Assembly: GCF_963678975.1 (NCBI RefSeq)
Contig: NC_089279.1
Location: forward strand, 29,799,525 to 29,863,524
Reading direction: 5' to 3'
DNA: 64,000 nucleotides
Source: Dysidea avara
Lineage: Eukaryota > Porifera > Demospongiae > Dictyoceratida > Dysideidae
The notes beneath the pieces were generated by a model. It was given only the letters and a program-made list of their open reading frames with translations. It was not told the DNA's origin and made no database searches. The translations under genes were made by a program, and so were the position numbers. Below are positions 26,225 through 38,787 of this stretch, piece after piece; the stretch's first letter is position 1; each line of letters starts with the position of its first letter.

Positions 26225-26580
26225 TGAAGAAAAGGGTAACATTAAATTGTTTACAGAAACTGATTCATCAACATGTGTAGATGAAACCTTATAAAATGAC
26301 CTAGAATCTACAAAAGTGATGTCATATGACAGGTCAACAGATAGGATAAAAGGACCTTTTTAACAGAATTTCAGTCTGTCTATAGCCAGTGGTAAGAGTG
26401 TTGTTTGAATAGTTCTTTGAGTAAAAGGCTTTTGTTGTTGTTGCAGAATAGAGGATAGGACTCAGTACAGCCAGGCTGAAGATACAGCAGCTAGCAGAAG
26501 ATTGGACTAAATTGACTATTTTTGTTACTTCTAATTACTTATATTGCTGTCAATAAAATATAAATATTCTTTATTGAACA
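26225..26580 (+). repeat. 3' LTR of the BEL/Pao element
   Basis: A purine-rich tract GAGGGGGAGGA (26213-26224) is followed by TG at 26225. The segment ends in CA at 26580 after AATAAA-type polyadenylation sequence (about 26552). A GATAAAAGGA promoter-like box lies at about 26344. These are the expected landmarks of a 356-bp LTR 140 bp after the pol stop. There is no 5' LTR in the window for comparison, so the boundaries are inferred from the polypurine tract and TG...CA. Confidence 0.6.
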
Positions 26581-28193
26581 GGTCTTTAGAACAATAGGTT
26601 ATAGGAAAAATATTTTGGATAATAAAAATAGGTGCTCAACAGGACTGCTTGAATACTCATTAAGGTTGTGTAATCTATTGTTTATCAGTGCACATGATGG
26701 ACTTGTCAATAAGAAGTATAACATGTAGCCTGTGGAGTTGGATTTGTGGAGATACATTTTTCATGTTAGGAACTTAATATACATGGGTGGACAAGCAGTG
26801 CAGCATAATCCAACAGTGTATACTGTGGATGGTTGCAAGACCACTGAGTCCTGTAGAGATATAATAGCACTTGTGTTGTAAACCCTTAATAAATAAGCAG
26901 CAGTATTACATACGTAGGAGGCATACCATCACTATGAACTTCATACTTCTTTACACTTCAATCTCATGCTCTCACATCCATTATATTTTGTAATCTATGC
27001 CTACACTTTCTTCCTCACTCCCAGGAATTTCTTTCACCGATGCTTCACCCAAAGCTTCCTGCATGATTCGGTGTTTCAAGTTTTGCAGTGTGCACAGGGT
27101 TAAATTAATTAACAACTAATAAAGGGATGCTCAACAGTTTTAGTAGTGACATGATCTTTCACTCAGTGGTAATGTGACTGCTCTGTTTGAGTATCTGATC
27201 TCTTAAGCTACAATTTTATGTTGTAGTTTCCTTTATTATCACAGATGTAATTTGTTGTACTTCAGGAATCACACCAGGAAATAAATTTATTTGGGATAAT
27301 AGGTGAAGACTTCAAAGAATCGGTAGAAAGAATAATAAGCTGGTTCATGGGCATTTTTCATGGCAAGTAAAATGAAAGACATTACCATGTGGACATAATC
27401 TGATCATTTGTGTGAAAAGCCATCTTGCATCTGTTAAACTTCAGGTGATGGAGTGGCCATCAGTCATGGCCACATATCACGTATGTGAACAGTATTTGGT
27501 TCTTGCAGAGTAACTATATTGGTAGAAGACAGCTAGAGTTTTGCTCTTTGCGTCTTTCTGTAGGTTGTTGAATGAGGTTACACACTCACTAATGTATATA
27601 ATTATATTCCAGCAACTCTGGGAGGCTCACAAATAACTTCCCTAATGCTCCATCTCAGCAGTTGAGATCCTCTCTAGGTTCTCTATTATGTGGCTCACTG
27701 GAACATTAATGTCAAGGATTTGTTTAAAAGCACATACTCATAGAGAGAGATGTTATAGCGATGCTTGCCTTCTACTCTTGTGCAGAGTCAAAGTATTAGT
27801 TTATCAGAGGCAGAGTTAGATAAGGATGAGATTATAAATGGGACTATTAAGATCAGTAAGTGGCAAGATCTTGCATACACTATACATCTTATTGTAGTCA
27901 TTATCAGCCATCTGGAATGTTGGGGGTCATAATAACTTAAACTGATGATAGAATCAGACCCAGTAGTGATTGAGTTGTTCAAAATGTGTCCTTGTTAAGC
28001 ATTTTACATGTAGCTAACATGGGTTAAAGTTATAGCTTGCTTGAATTCTTTTTCCTGGTACCGATAATATTTTGGGAGGGATCTGACTCACCTGAGGAAT
28101 ACTTTAGTCACCAGAACATGTTTCCATCATCAAAACTTGTAGAGGATGTTCATGGAATTGGGGCTTTGACCCTAATAATATTGTGTGTACGCA
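26581..28193. other. Intergenic, no gene recognised
   Basis: AT-rich sequence with a SINE-like piece near 26828-26900, and a diverged copy of the recurrent motif (GACTGCTCTGTTTGAGTATC) near 27177. I see no reading frame with coding character and no inverted-repeat element with clear ends. Confidence 0.45.
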
Positions 28194-28201
28194 TATGTGT
28201 G

Positions 28202-28242
<41 letters not shown>
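28194..28242. repeat. (GT)n microsatellite
   Basis: About 45 bp of TGTG repeat with GCGC variants at its 3' side. It creates a spurious Cys/Val-rich reading frame on the plus strand. Confidence 0.9.
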
Positions 28243-28246
<4 letters not shown>

Positions 28247-28384
28247 TGTTTGTGTGTACATACACACATAAGCATTGTGAGCCACTTTAACAAAGTGAAA
28301 TCATTATTTCCTAGCAGTGGTAACTAGCTTTCATATAAAGGGCACAGCATAAATGCTGCTGTATGGTTACAATTGAAGTTCAGG

Positions 28385-29765
28385 GGGGTCTAGGAGTTGG
28401 TCCTTTTTCTATAACAAGACACACAGTAGTGTGTCGTGCGGCCCGAAGAAGCCGGCGCACCACCCGTGAGTACGTTGACAGGAAGAAAGAAAACGCGATT
28501 TTTACACCTTTGTAACTCCGTGATCCTTCATCCGATTTGAGCCAGTCTTGCTGCAGTGGTTCCTGCCAGGTAGGCCACCCCACATACCAAATTTGAAGAA
28601 AATCCCCTTAGCCATTTCCGAGATATATGAGTGCCCAAAATTTCGTTTTTATTTTTCATTTTTGCTTTTTTTTTTCTTATATTCTTTGTCTTTTCGCACA
28701 CTTTAAAAAATTGCTATAAAACACAAACGCGTATTCCGATAGTCTTGCAATTTGGCACACATAAAGGGAGTCCAACGACAAATCATAGTATCAAATTTGG
28801 TGCAAATTCGGTGAATGGTTCAGGAGTTATGATCGATTATTCACGTAAAACAAGATCGATTTGTTGTCACGCCTACAGGGTAAACCGCTTCATGGAATGA
28901 GTTTAAAGTATGTTTGTGGATAGATCAACCATTGTAGGAGTGCCTTTTGGTGGTTTAAAAACAATCGAAATTAAGATCATGGAGATATGACATGAAACTG
29001 AAGGTGTGTAACAATTGCGCGATTGAGATTCGTGAATAAAAATACCAATAATGTTCATGCCTACCAGGCAAACCGCTTAGAGCAGTGAGCTGAAAATTGG
29101 TATGTAGCTGGAATAGTCACCGTAGAAAGTCCTTGCAGTAGTACAGAACAGTTGGCAGTGTTGGGAGTAACGCGTTACATAATATTATTACTTTTGTGGT
29201 AACAAAGTAATATAACGAAATACGCTATAAAAACAGGTAATATAATGCAAGTTATTTTACTTACAAATGTAACGTGTTACCTAAGTAATATAGTTACTGT
29301 AACGAGTCTAATATTACGTAATATTATTACTACAAGTAACAAAGTTACTAATCTCGTTAGATATCCTCTGAGTAGCGCCTAGCCACAACGAAGTAACGAG
29401 GCCTACTGAATGAAGCTTATTCACCAGCTTCTTACTTATAACCAAGATTTGCATATTGTCCAACAACGCAATCATGTCACGTGATAAGGTGGTAGTTTCA
29501 CACATGACAGCTTAAGGCTGTGGACAAAAAGTTATATAATATGTAATATTATTACAGTTACTTTATTTTATGGGTAATATGTAACTGCAACTAAATAGTT
29601 CAGTTGCAAGTAATATGTAATATGTAACTAGTTACTTTTACAAAGTAACTTGCCCAACACTGACAGTCGGTTTACAAACCATTGAGTTATGATTCCAAAG
29701 CCAATTCCATGTAGCAAATACGAGATCGAGATACTCTAATAGAACAGTCACCCTAATAGAGCATT
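28385..29765. repeat. Unclassified interspersed repeat split by a hAT MITE
   Basis: The sequence changes character here: more GC, with repeated phrases such as CGCCTACAGGGTAAACCGCT (about 28870) and TGCCTACCAGGCAAACCGCT (about 29059), each followed by statements of ATGGAATGAG or AGCAGTGAGC. A hAT-type MITE (29156-29662) interrupts it, and the same style resumes after it (TTACAAACCATTGAGTTATG). No protein is encoded. It leads directly into the minisatellite at 29820, so both may be parts of one element. Confidence 0.5.
29156..29662. mobile_element. hAT-type MITE, copy 1
   Basis: The TIRs are CAGTGTTGGGAGTAAC... and ...AACTTGCCCAACACTG, with the typical interior of many TAATATTATTAC and ACGCGTTAC words. 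Flanking 8-mers ACAGTTGG and ACAGTCGG match at seven of eight bases, a hAT-style target duplication with one later change. It is 507 bp and non-coding, and nearly collinear with the copy at 39477-40005. Confidence 0.88.
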
Positions 29766-29819
29766 CAGCTAGTTCATGACTTACTCCATTATAGATTTCT
29801 ATTACATTGCAAGTTATGC

Positions 29820-31273
29820 TGTAGGGAGTTCAGCAGCAACCAGTTAATATTGTAGACAGTTCAGCTACAAGCAAGTCACCTTGCAGAGAGTTCAGCTATA
29901 CAAAGAAACCATCCTGTAGAGAGTTCAGCTACAAACAAATCACCCTGTAGAGTGTTCAGCTACAACAAATCACCCTGCAGAGAGTTCGGCTACAAAGAAA
30001 CCATCATGTAGAGAGTTCAACTGCAAACATATCACCCTGTAGAGAGTTCAGCTACGAAATGATCACCCTGTAGAGAGTTCAGCTAGATGAAGTCACATTG
30101 TAGAGAGTTCAGCTACAAAGAAACCACCATGTAGAGAGTTCAGCTGCAAACAAATCACCCTGTAGAGAATTAAGCTACAAACAAATCGCCCTGTAGAGGG
30201 ATCAGCTAGAAGAAGTTACTTTGTAGAGAGTTCAGGTACAAAGAAACCATCATGTAGAGAGTTCAGCTACAAAGAAACCACCATATAGAGAGTTTAGCTG
30301 TAAACAAATCATCTGTAGAGAGTTCATGCAGCTAGAAACAAATCACCCTGTAGAGTGATCAGCTAGAAGAGGTAACCTTGTACAGAGTTCAGCTACAAAG
30401 AAACCATCATGTAGAGAGTTCAGCTGCAAACAAATCACCCTGTAGAGAGTTCAGCTACGAAAAGATCACCCTGTAGAGAGTTCGGCTAGAAGAAGTCACC
30501 TTGTAGAGAGTTCAGCTACAAAGAAACCATCATGTAGAGAGTTCAACTGCAAACAAATTATCCTGTAGAGAGTTCAGCTACAAAGAAACCATCATGTAGA
30601 GAGTTAAATTCAGCTACAAAAAGATCACCCTGTAGAGAGTTCAACTAGAAGAATTCACCTTGTAGAGAGTTCAGTTACAAAGAAACCGTCATGTAGAGAG
30701 TTCAGCTACAAAGAAACCACCATGTAGAGAGTTCAGCTGCAAACAAATCACTTGTAGAGAGTTTAGCTAGAAACAAATCACCCTGTAGAGAGGTCAGCTA
30801 GAAGAGGTCACCTTGTAGAGAGTTCAGCTACAAAGAAACCACCACATAAAGAGTTCAGCTGCAAATAAATCACTTGTAGAGTTCAGCTACAAACAAATCA
30901 CCATGTAGAAGGATCAGCTAGAAGAAGTCACCTTGTAGAGAGTTCAGCTACAAAGAAATCACCCTGTAGAGAGTTCAGCTACGAAACTTTCACGAGTTCA
31001 GCTAGAAGAATTCACCTTGTAGAGAGTTCAGCTACAAAGAAAACATTATGTAAAGGGTTAAGCTGCAAACAAATCACCCTGTAGAGAGATCAGCTAGAAG
31101 AAGTTACCTTGTAGATATAGTTCAGCTACAAACAAATCACCCTGTAGAGAGATCAGCTAGAAGTTACCTTGTAGATAGTTCAGCTACAAACAATTCACCC
31201 TTTAGAGGGATCAGCTAAAGGAAGTCACCTTGTAGAGTGTTCATTTACAAAGAAACCACCATGTAGAGAGTTC
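29820..31273. repeat. 31-bp minisatellite array with three monomer types
   Basis: About 47 tandem units built on GTAGAGAGTTCAGCTA plus a variable half of about 15 bp. The variable halves fall into three types: CAAAGAAACCACCAT, CAAACAAATCACCCT and GAAGAAGTCACCTT. These recur in semi-regular order, suggesting a higher-order repeat of about 93-124 bp. Diverged or shortened units occur at both edges and around 30880 and 30985. No reading frame spans it. Confidence 0.95.
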
Positions 31274-33440
31274 TGTAATAAATACATGTATTACATATGT
31301 GACCAGATTTTACAGAACCGAACCAAATCGCACATCAGGCAAAATCAAACTAACACCACCAGTGGATAGCTACACTATCGTACTACAAGTTTTGACCCTC
31401 AGCACTACTCAAACTACACGAGGTTGGTTTTAATAGATGTCTTTTCTGGGTGGTGTGGAGTGCCCAAATGGCGGTTTCAGGCCTTGTGAAGGACCTGGCC
31501 TGGCAAGAATCAGTGGTTTACTGGTGGACAGCCTTATAATGTTGGCCAGACGTGTTCTCTGTAGATTTTGCTACATATCAGCCACTAAGGAGCCAGCACA
31601 GCCCTGTAATCTCGTGTCTGGGCTCCAATCGTGGTCTGCCTCCATTTTGAGGCCTATCTTTTGCCCTCCCCGCCACCCCCAGTCTCCACCCCTTTGTGAG
31701 CACTCGTGATACTACTTCGCTCAGGCGTCCAACTGCTCAGATTTTCTATCTTATTTGGCGGGAAACTGTACAAGCAGCTACAGGTACTGGAAGTGGCTTG
31801 AAAGGTAACAGATTGATGCATCTTTTGTGTAAATTTCATACGCATGCTTGCTATCCTTGGAGAGTTATGCTGGCTTCAATTCTTTAAAACCGTTTATCTC
31901 GAAACTTCTAATGTGCGATTTGGATCGTTTTTCCAAAATCCAGTCTCATATATAATTTGTACATTTACTGATAAAATCAAAAATATTTAAAGTATTTAAC
32001 ATCTGTTTCATCTTTTCTTCTTCCTGTGGTAAAGAAACAAAGATAGGTTATACAAATACAAAAGGAGTGAAACCTAATCCAAAACAGCCAAGCTGTAAAA
32101 AAGGAGTGCGGCCCTCAAAAAGGCTATGGTGAAAAAAGATGTGAAATCCAAGGTGGCGGCCAAGAAATGGCTGTGATGGTAGGTTAATGGTAAAAAGTTT
32201 AATAACGACAATTTGTGTTAGATAGTAAGAACTTTAATGATGGAAGTTCTATAAAAGTGTTGACTGTTCTATTAGAGTATTTTGATTTTAGCAGCTTTTT
32301 ACCCTTTCTTCTCACTTTTTATTGCCCTTGTAAACTTTGCACCTGTACTGTAGCTTCTACTATCTTTCTAGTTGGCACATAGCTAGTAACATTTTAGGGG
32401 GGTTGGGGGATACTTCAGCCCCCCCCCCCCCCATCCCCTCATCCTAAATCACCCTTGGAAGGCATAGGTTGGGTTTAAAGAAATCACGTTCGATGGTAGC
32501 TAGTTGAATATCCTTCACCTCGCAGTCCACTAATAGTGACCACCCCCTTAAACCACAAAATGTGCAGCAAGCATGAGTACAGACCCCAGCTTCATTTGCT
32601 TCAGAAATAGTGTAAGAGCCTTATGGATAGGAAGCAAACTTGAACACACCACTGATTCAGTAGCTACCATGGCAAGTCCACTGTGCATGCCATACCATCT
32701 CTCTCAAAAATGAATCATGTAGGGACCAGTTTAGTTTGACCATACTTTACACCATCCTAAAACAGAATACTTTCTAGCTACCATCAGAATCTGATATTCC
32801 AGAGTTTCATTCCCAGGCATCACAATATCAACAGCAAACCAGATCAAGCCACATATTCAGATTATCTTGAAATACACACCTACAAGTACTCATTCTTAAA
32901 GTCATCATCAAGATCATGTAGCAACTCTTTGCTAGGCCACATTGTCGAATGCACTACAGCAGAATCTTTCAAATTGTTGTTACGAAACTATTATTTATCT
33001 ATCTGTGTCGGATTTTCATTTTTGAAGTTTTTCACAGTCAGTATTGATGACTCAACTGACATGGCGGTAGCTAGCTATAATGCTCAGTACTGGCGACGAG
33101 TGTACACAAAATAAACCAACCTCGTACACTGAATAGTGATCCGCTGTTCTCAGGTGATTAGCCCAGCTAGTACTGTATAATAATCACTGATAATGTATCC
33201 CAATCGCCGATCACGACCTTGACAACGGGCGTCTGAATAAGCGGATAAGTAGGTGCACCTATAAAAATGTGGCTAGGTATGTGGCATGTGTGGTATGGAC
33301 TGCATGGAACGTCTTCCGTCACAAAATGGATTTAAAAAATTTAAAAACCTGAACCGTGACTCATGATCAGTGACGCGGCTGTGCATACCTACATGCTTGC
33401 GTGCATAAGGGCAATTAGCTACGTATAGCAATTAAGGGTG
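31274..33440. other. Repeat-derived intergenic sequence
   Basis: Opens with ACATATGTGACCAGATTTTA, the end sequence of the TATGTGACC MITE family seen at 41476 and 58100. Then comes a GC-richer block (31430-31860) with a short frame that I do not believe, and a (C)n tract near 32420. A perfect recurrent motif GACTGTTCTATTAGAGTATT lies at about 32263-32282. I see no gene. Confidence 0.4.
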
Positions 33441-34064
33441 GTCACTACCGATAGTCCTGTAGAATCACCTACCACCAGGGTCAAGGTTTTTGATCGACGA
33501 AAATATACTTTGATAACTTGATTTCGCCTTAAATACAGCCCTGATTGCTTGATAATTCAAGGGGGTGTCACTCCTATTATACACTGCACTACGATGTGCA
33601 ACCGCGGTCAAAGCTAAAGGTCAATGAACAAAGCCGATTTTTCACGAAGAGCAACGGTCAAACTGTTTTCCCAGCATGGTCAAAGCTTCGCGAGTAAGTA
33701 GTGCACAAAGATATAGCGAAAATAAACGGAACCAGGTCCATGGTCAACACAAAAATTCGGTGAAAGTCAACAGTCAAAATCGAAAATCGATCTTGACCGG
33801 CTTTGACCGCGGTCGCAGATCGTAGTACAGTGCTTATTGGAGTTTTTTTTTTTATTTAAAAAAATTTTTTTCCCGGGCTTATTGGAGTGACACCCCTTGT
33901 AATTTACCACATATTTTCGTAAATTCTCGTTTTGTTTGCGAGCTAGCTTAATCACCGTTTCTAAGACGTCTTGATCGCTTGATTCAGTGCCAATTCACCT
34001 CTTGATCACTTGATTTAATTTTGATCCCGGTCGCAGATGGTTCTGCAGGACCATTGGTAGTGAC
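33441..34064. mobile_element. TIR element with a second element nested inside
   Basis: The left end GTCACTACCGATAGTCCTGT is matched inverted at the right by GTCACTACCAATGGTCCTGC, with further imperfect pairing inwards over about 30 bp. An inner inverted pair (AAGGGGGTGTCACTCC at 33559, complement ending at 33898, plus paired GCACTACGAT...CGCGGTCAAAGC arms) marks a second, younger element of 340 bp inserted within it. Both are non-coding. Confidence 0.65.
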
Positions 34065-37000
34065 ATAGATACTATAGGTAGGCATTCAAGCCCAATTTTT
34101 AAAATTTGGAAAAATGGGCTTTTTATATGCTCAATAGATAGAGTATTGATTGCCGATCTCAGAAATATATAGTTTGTTGGGTTGGAATTAGCTACTTTGG
34201 CATGCACAGTGCTTAAAAATTGAAAAAAGGTAAAAATTTTCTCCAGGGCTCCCCATACATTTTAAAGGGAAAATGGCACAATTGAATCAGGAAGCCATCT
34301 AGTAATCTGGACTATCTTGAAACTGCAGTTGCTTCTAGCTACAAGTTTGTACATGTAATGAGAGTAACTTCAGATCTTATTGGATCTCAGCAACCATTGT
34401 ATGCTTTGTGGTGAGCAATTATGTTTCACCTACTGCACACTTGTCAGTACAATGGTGTATACCCATAGGCAAGTGGCTATCTCAAGTAAGTAAAAACATC
34501 AAGTTAACAACTTATAAAAGCAAACAACTAAAGTGGAGGTGCCACAATGATGCAACAATACCTAAGGTGGAGTTGTGGTTTCAATTATGGCATTGTTGTG
34601 CCTACTTTGAAGTGGTTTATACTTTTGAGCTGATGACACAGCCACCAGAAAAATGCTCTGGAGCTGAAAATCGCTAACCCGAGCGAAGTAACTACGCACT
34701 TTAAAGTAAGCACCAGTGACTACCTTCCACCCGACAGTACGTTTTTAAAAGTTTTAAAGTATTCTACATACATTACAAGGCTTGAAAAGATTACAAAACA
34801 ACACAAAACTTACTTATATGTAACGCGCACGATAAAACTAAGATTTTCATGATGATCAGCATGTGGACAAACCCCACAGCGATTTTCATACTCATTGGAG
34901 CTCGGACGACGGAGCAATTCCAAGTTAAACACGAGTTGTTATTTTGTGCCAGGGTTCTATTGGGGAATATACGGAGAATTTTTTTATTAAAAAATCTCGG
35001 ATACTGGAATGCCTACTATAGGTAGTGATTACCCCTTGTAGCTAGCTAGCTACCGACTGCGTGAATTTTCACGTCGTTGACTGTAGCTGTAGAATTCATG
35101 AAGAAATTTAATGCAGTAGCCTAAGTGAGTTAATTTTTAAAAGGATTAGACAAAGGGGTTTAATTTGCTTAACACACACACAACAAAACATATGAGCCTC
35201 GACATGAGCTAGTAAACCAACAAACATCAAAGTTAATCTTTAATTAAACAAAAGAAAAGGAAAGTCTTTGCCTTGCTCAAACAGTGGGCAGAGAAGCAAC
35301 AAATCCTGTAATGATGAATTGTTGCTATTGCAATTTAATTCTAGAGTCACTAGTCAGCATATCTCACTTGAATTGTGCAGTATGCATGGGGTATGTCTTT
35401 AACACAACTGAATATTGATTATAGAATATTCAAAGTTTACAGATTTGTGCAGTCCGTTTCTTAGCTCAACAAACATGACCACGTAACTATAGCTGCTTAC
35501 TATAATCGATTAAAATGGCTCTTTAAGTTTGAACAATTGGTAAAGTTTTGTAGTACTTACATAAATGTGTAGCTATATAATGTATCATTACTTTTATGTA
35601 TCCAATTGAGTTTGGTAGCCAATCATTTTATTTCAAAACCACACCCTGCCAATCGTTTTACACAGAAATTTCTTTTGCCTGTGAAATTCATTTAGCTACC
35701 TGACAGTATTAAGGAGTAAACTTCATTCGCCAACTTTTATAATGACTCAAGACTTCACTCCATAAATTTTAACTGACATGATTTACTGTGTTTATTTTAT
35801 TGTTATTTTTGTGTTGTGTCACTCTTGTATGCTGGTGTGTAGTTTTTTTTGCTGTACTGGTGTTGTCCTTTTTATTGCCTTTTGTACTCCAAGGAGGAAT
35901 GGCTTTGGCTGATCAGTTGTTGTTAGTTTAAAATTAATTATAAATCTATCAATCAGCATTACCACATTGAACATAAATAGCAACCTTTTGAATCAAACAT
36001 AATTGGGTGGCTCTATTATCTTTGGACTGCTCCATTACATGGGAACTCATCCGCCGCACCAAGGAACATGCACATGATCCCCAAGCATCAATGGACTCGC
36101 TATCAGTGCAGCTGTACAAAGACTGTTGCATGCATGGTAGCTATTTCAAGGATATACTGTTGTAATGTATTGATAGTCTTTTTTGTGTTTTGTTTTGTAT
36201 ACATCCTTGGCATGTGGCTTTGACTTTGGTCTGACTGAGGAATTGTATGTATTAATTAACATTTCATCTCATTAAGGGGGGATGGTTTCAAAAAAATGTG
36301 TATATGGAATGATGTAATAAGTTTGTAGCTATGTTGCGTTGCCATGATTAAAGAATATGCTATTGCTGGTTACATTACTGACTTTTATCTTGCTGTGCAC
36401 GACCAAGATTATTAATCTATCCTGGGATACTGTTCCCAAATGTGACAATTAGATACTGGCAACAAAGATGACTGTAGCTATACTATTGGCCTAAGTTTGA
36501 TTCTGCAAACACTGAAATGGATCACAACAGGCTGTTATATACTGTTTTAGTACATTTTATATGCAACACCTAGTGTATTGCCAATAATATCCATGCTTCT
36601 TTTCATATGTATTTGGTGTAGTTTCATTGTATGTACTTCAAAGACCAAATATGACTCATCATGTTGAATCAGATGTTGTAACTATGCTATTGTTCATTTA
36701 TGTACACAAATCCTAATATAGAAGGTATCAGTTTAAAGGGATATTTCCTGTTATGATATCAGGTGCAAACAGTACATCACTTATTTGGAAATATTCAAAC
36801 ATGATCATTTTGCAGTTTCCACCAACTCATGATCATGTAATACCATATAATTGTGGTACATAGATTATATTATGTGCCATCCTAGAATTGGAGTTTAAAT
36901 TGTGAGCACTATATAGCCCTATATATAATTATATAGATGCCTATTAGTGTCATAATAACATTATAATGTACTATAAGCCTTGCTACATACAGTATAATAT

Positions 37001-37258
37001 GGCCACCATATAATGCACATAATATTAGCTATCATGCTATAGCTAGCTACCAAATGCACATCAGTTACTGCTTTTTAAAACTACGGATTCTGAATCAACA
37101 GTTGTAAGTAACTTCACAGTTCCCATCCAAGACATAAAAGTTGAGGTGATTATCTGTCGTAATCAGTGTACCCATGATATAGGAGGATCTATATAACATT
37201 CCTCAGCCTGGAAAGACACTTTCTGCATCATTACAAACTGAACACATTGATAAAATTA
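34065..37258. other. Intergenic, no gene recognised
   Basis: 3.2 kb of AT-rich sequence without a convincing exon, RNA gene or bounded element on either strand. A reading frame at 34408-34677 has no coding signature that I recognise. This is part of the left duplicate unit and has no visible counterpart in the right one. Confidence 0.45.
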
Positions 37259-38665
37259 TTATATGCAACATTTTAAAGTGTCATCGCCCAGCTTATTTAG
37301 CTCTTCAATGAGTTGCAGGTCAGTGTGACATTGTGATAACTGTGATTTCAATTCCGACAGTTTAACAGAGAGGTTCTCCTAAAATAATATACAAGGCAGT
37401 CATGTCATTCTGTATGCCCTACATCTCACTTGAGTGGCTTTAATGGATTCCTCTTCTTGGTCTGTAGTGACCATATCAAGTAGGTCCCAAGATATAGTTA
37501 AGGGACTTCATTTAAGGGGGGAAGGGATGCTTGTCACCCCCTCAACAAACTCCCTAATTTTAGGATGTATACAGTAGCTGAGAAATGTATCCGAGAATGT
37601 ATAACAGAAACAGTGAGTATAGGTACGTACCTGAGAATAAACCAGAAGGTGCATTCCCCTATATGGAGGTCTAAATATTTCAAGGATAAAATTTTCACTG
37701 CTAACCCCCAACACATCGAAATCAGCAAAAATTTAACCCTCAAAATATTTAGGCTATATGGTATACTCTTCATGACCTCAATAATAAGACCACCTCATTA
37801 TAGTGATCGTGATAATTTACCTCATGTCTCAGTTGTTCCTCGGTCTTGTGAGGCTCATCAAATGAATACACAAGCTAAGATGGTCGGGGTTGGGGTTGTT
37901 ACTCTAAAAATATAACTAGTTACATACTTTTACGGGATGTATCGTTCTACATTACTTACTGAAAAAAGTAACGAATTACATATTAATCGCTACTCTGAGG
38001 GCTGTAACTATAGTAATAATATTACGTATTTAATACATTTGTTCGTTACAAACTATAAAGTAAGTCCATGCAACCTTCTAAATACAAGCTACCAGCCTAC
38101 AACTCGATACAACTAACTATATACAAGTGACACGAGCAAGACACGTGTTTCTCTGGTGTAGTTTAGCCACAAATACATACTTTGTTGTTGTATCTTGGCC
38201 TCAAGGACACTTCCCATACACTATCATTCTTTGTCCATGCCTATAACGCTATCTCCAGCCTTGTCTGGACCAAAAAACAATCAATCACGTGCCTGGATAC
38301 AATGCGCCTTGCAAGGAAGTAACGCTTTATATTCGTTACAATTTCCGGATGTAATATCCATTACATATTACTCACTACTTTGTCATGTAACGCGTTATAT
38401 TACTCGTTACTGTAAAAGTAATATTATTACATAATGCATTACATTTGTAACGCGTTACCCTCATCTCTGAATGTGGTATATAAGACCACCTCAATATAGT
38501 GACCATGTTACTACCTCATATTTCAGTTGCTTGTCAGCCTCATGGGGCTCATCAAATGAATTCACAGACTACAGAATAAGATGATTATAGTGGACATAAT
38601 CAGACAATGGTACTCACTTCACTCCTCACTGGTCCATGTGGACACTCATATCATAATTATTCAGA
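37259..38665 (-). pseudogene. Relic of PDZD8 3' exons (duplicate copy)
   Basis: Homologous, in the same orientation, to PDZD8 exons 25-29 and their introns (46308-47240). Exon 29' (37378-37259) is open but reads through the normal stop. Exon 28' (from 37430) keeps only its 3' third, because about 105 bp including the acceptor were deleted after CTGTAG at about 37467. Exons 27' (37874-37821) and 26' (38568-38515) are intact. Exon 25' (38665-38618) has a 9-bp insertion that brings in stop codons. A hAT-like element (37885-38469) sits between exons 27' and 26'. It is not connected to any upstream exons, so it cannot make PDZD8. Confidence 0.9.
37885..38469. mobile_element. hAT-like MITE with a documented empty site
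   Basis: The 585-bp insert begins CGGGGTTGGGGTTGTTAC and ends GTTACCCTCATCTCTG, diverged inverted ends, with ACGCGTTACA-type words inside. It is flanked by AAGATGGT (37877-37884) and AATGTGGT (38470-38477), six of eight matching. In the paralogous segment the sequence runs AGCTAAGATGGTATATAAGA (about 47049-47068) without interruption, so the insertion happened after the duplication and only in this copy. Confidence 0.85.
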
Positions 38666-38675
38666 CTGCAGTGAT

Positions 38676-38787
38676 ATGTTAATAACAAAATGGCTGCCTG
38701 CATGTGCGTAGTGTGTGTAATGTGTATAGTGTGTGTAGTGTAGTGGTGTAGCGTGTGTGATTTGTGCATATTTCTTGCATTGTATAG
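38676..38787. other. Junction of the tandem duplication, GT-rich
   Basis: To the left, sequence matches PDZD8 intron 24 (AAAATGGCTGCCT, about 38689 and 47262). To the right, it matches RNF212B intron 15 (TGATTTGTG.ATATTTCTTG, about 38758 and 18460). Between them is degenerate GTGTGTAGTGTGT repeat. Both parental introns have a (GT)n tract at exactly this position, so the crossover most likely took place between these tracts. Confidence 0.85.

Noticed and set aside
29820-31273. CRISPR-like array
   Set aside because: The units are contiguous 31-mers with related variable halves, not identical repeats separated by unique spacers. The context is a eukaryotic genome.
31437-31887. Two overlapping 63-90 residue frames in a GC-richer block
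   Set aside because: There are no domain, splice context or coding features. The block looks like part of an interspersed repeat after the minisatellite.
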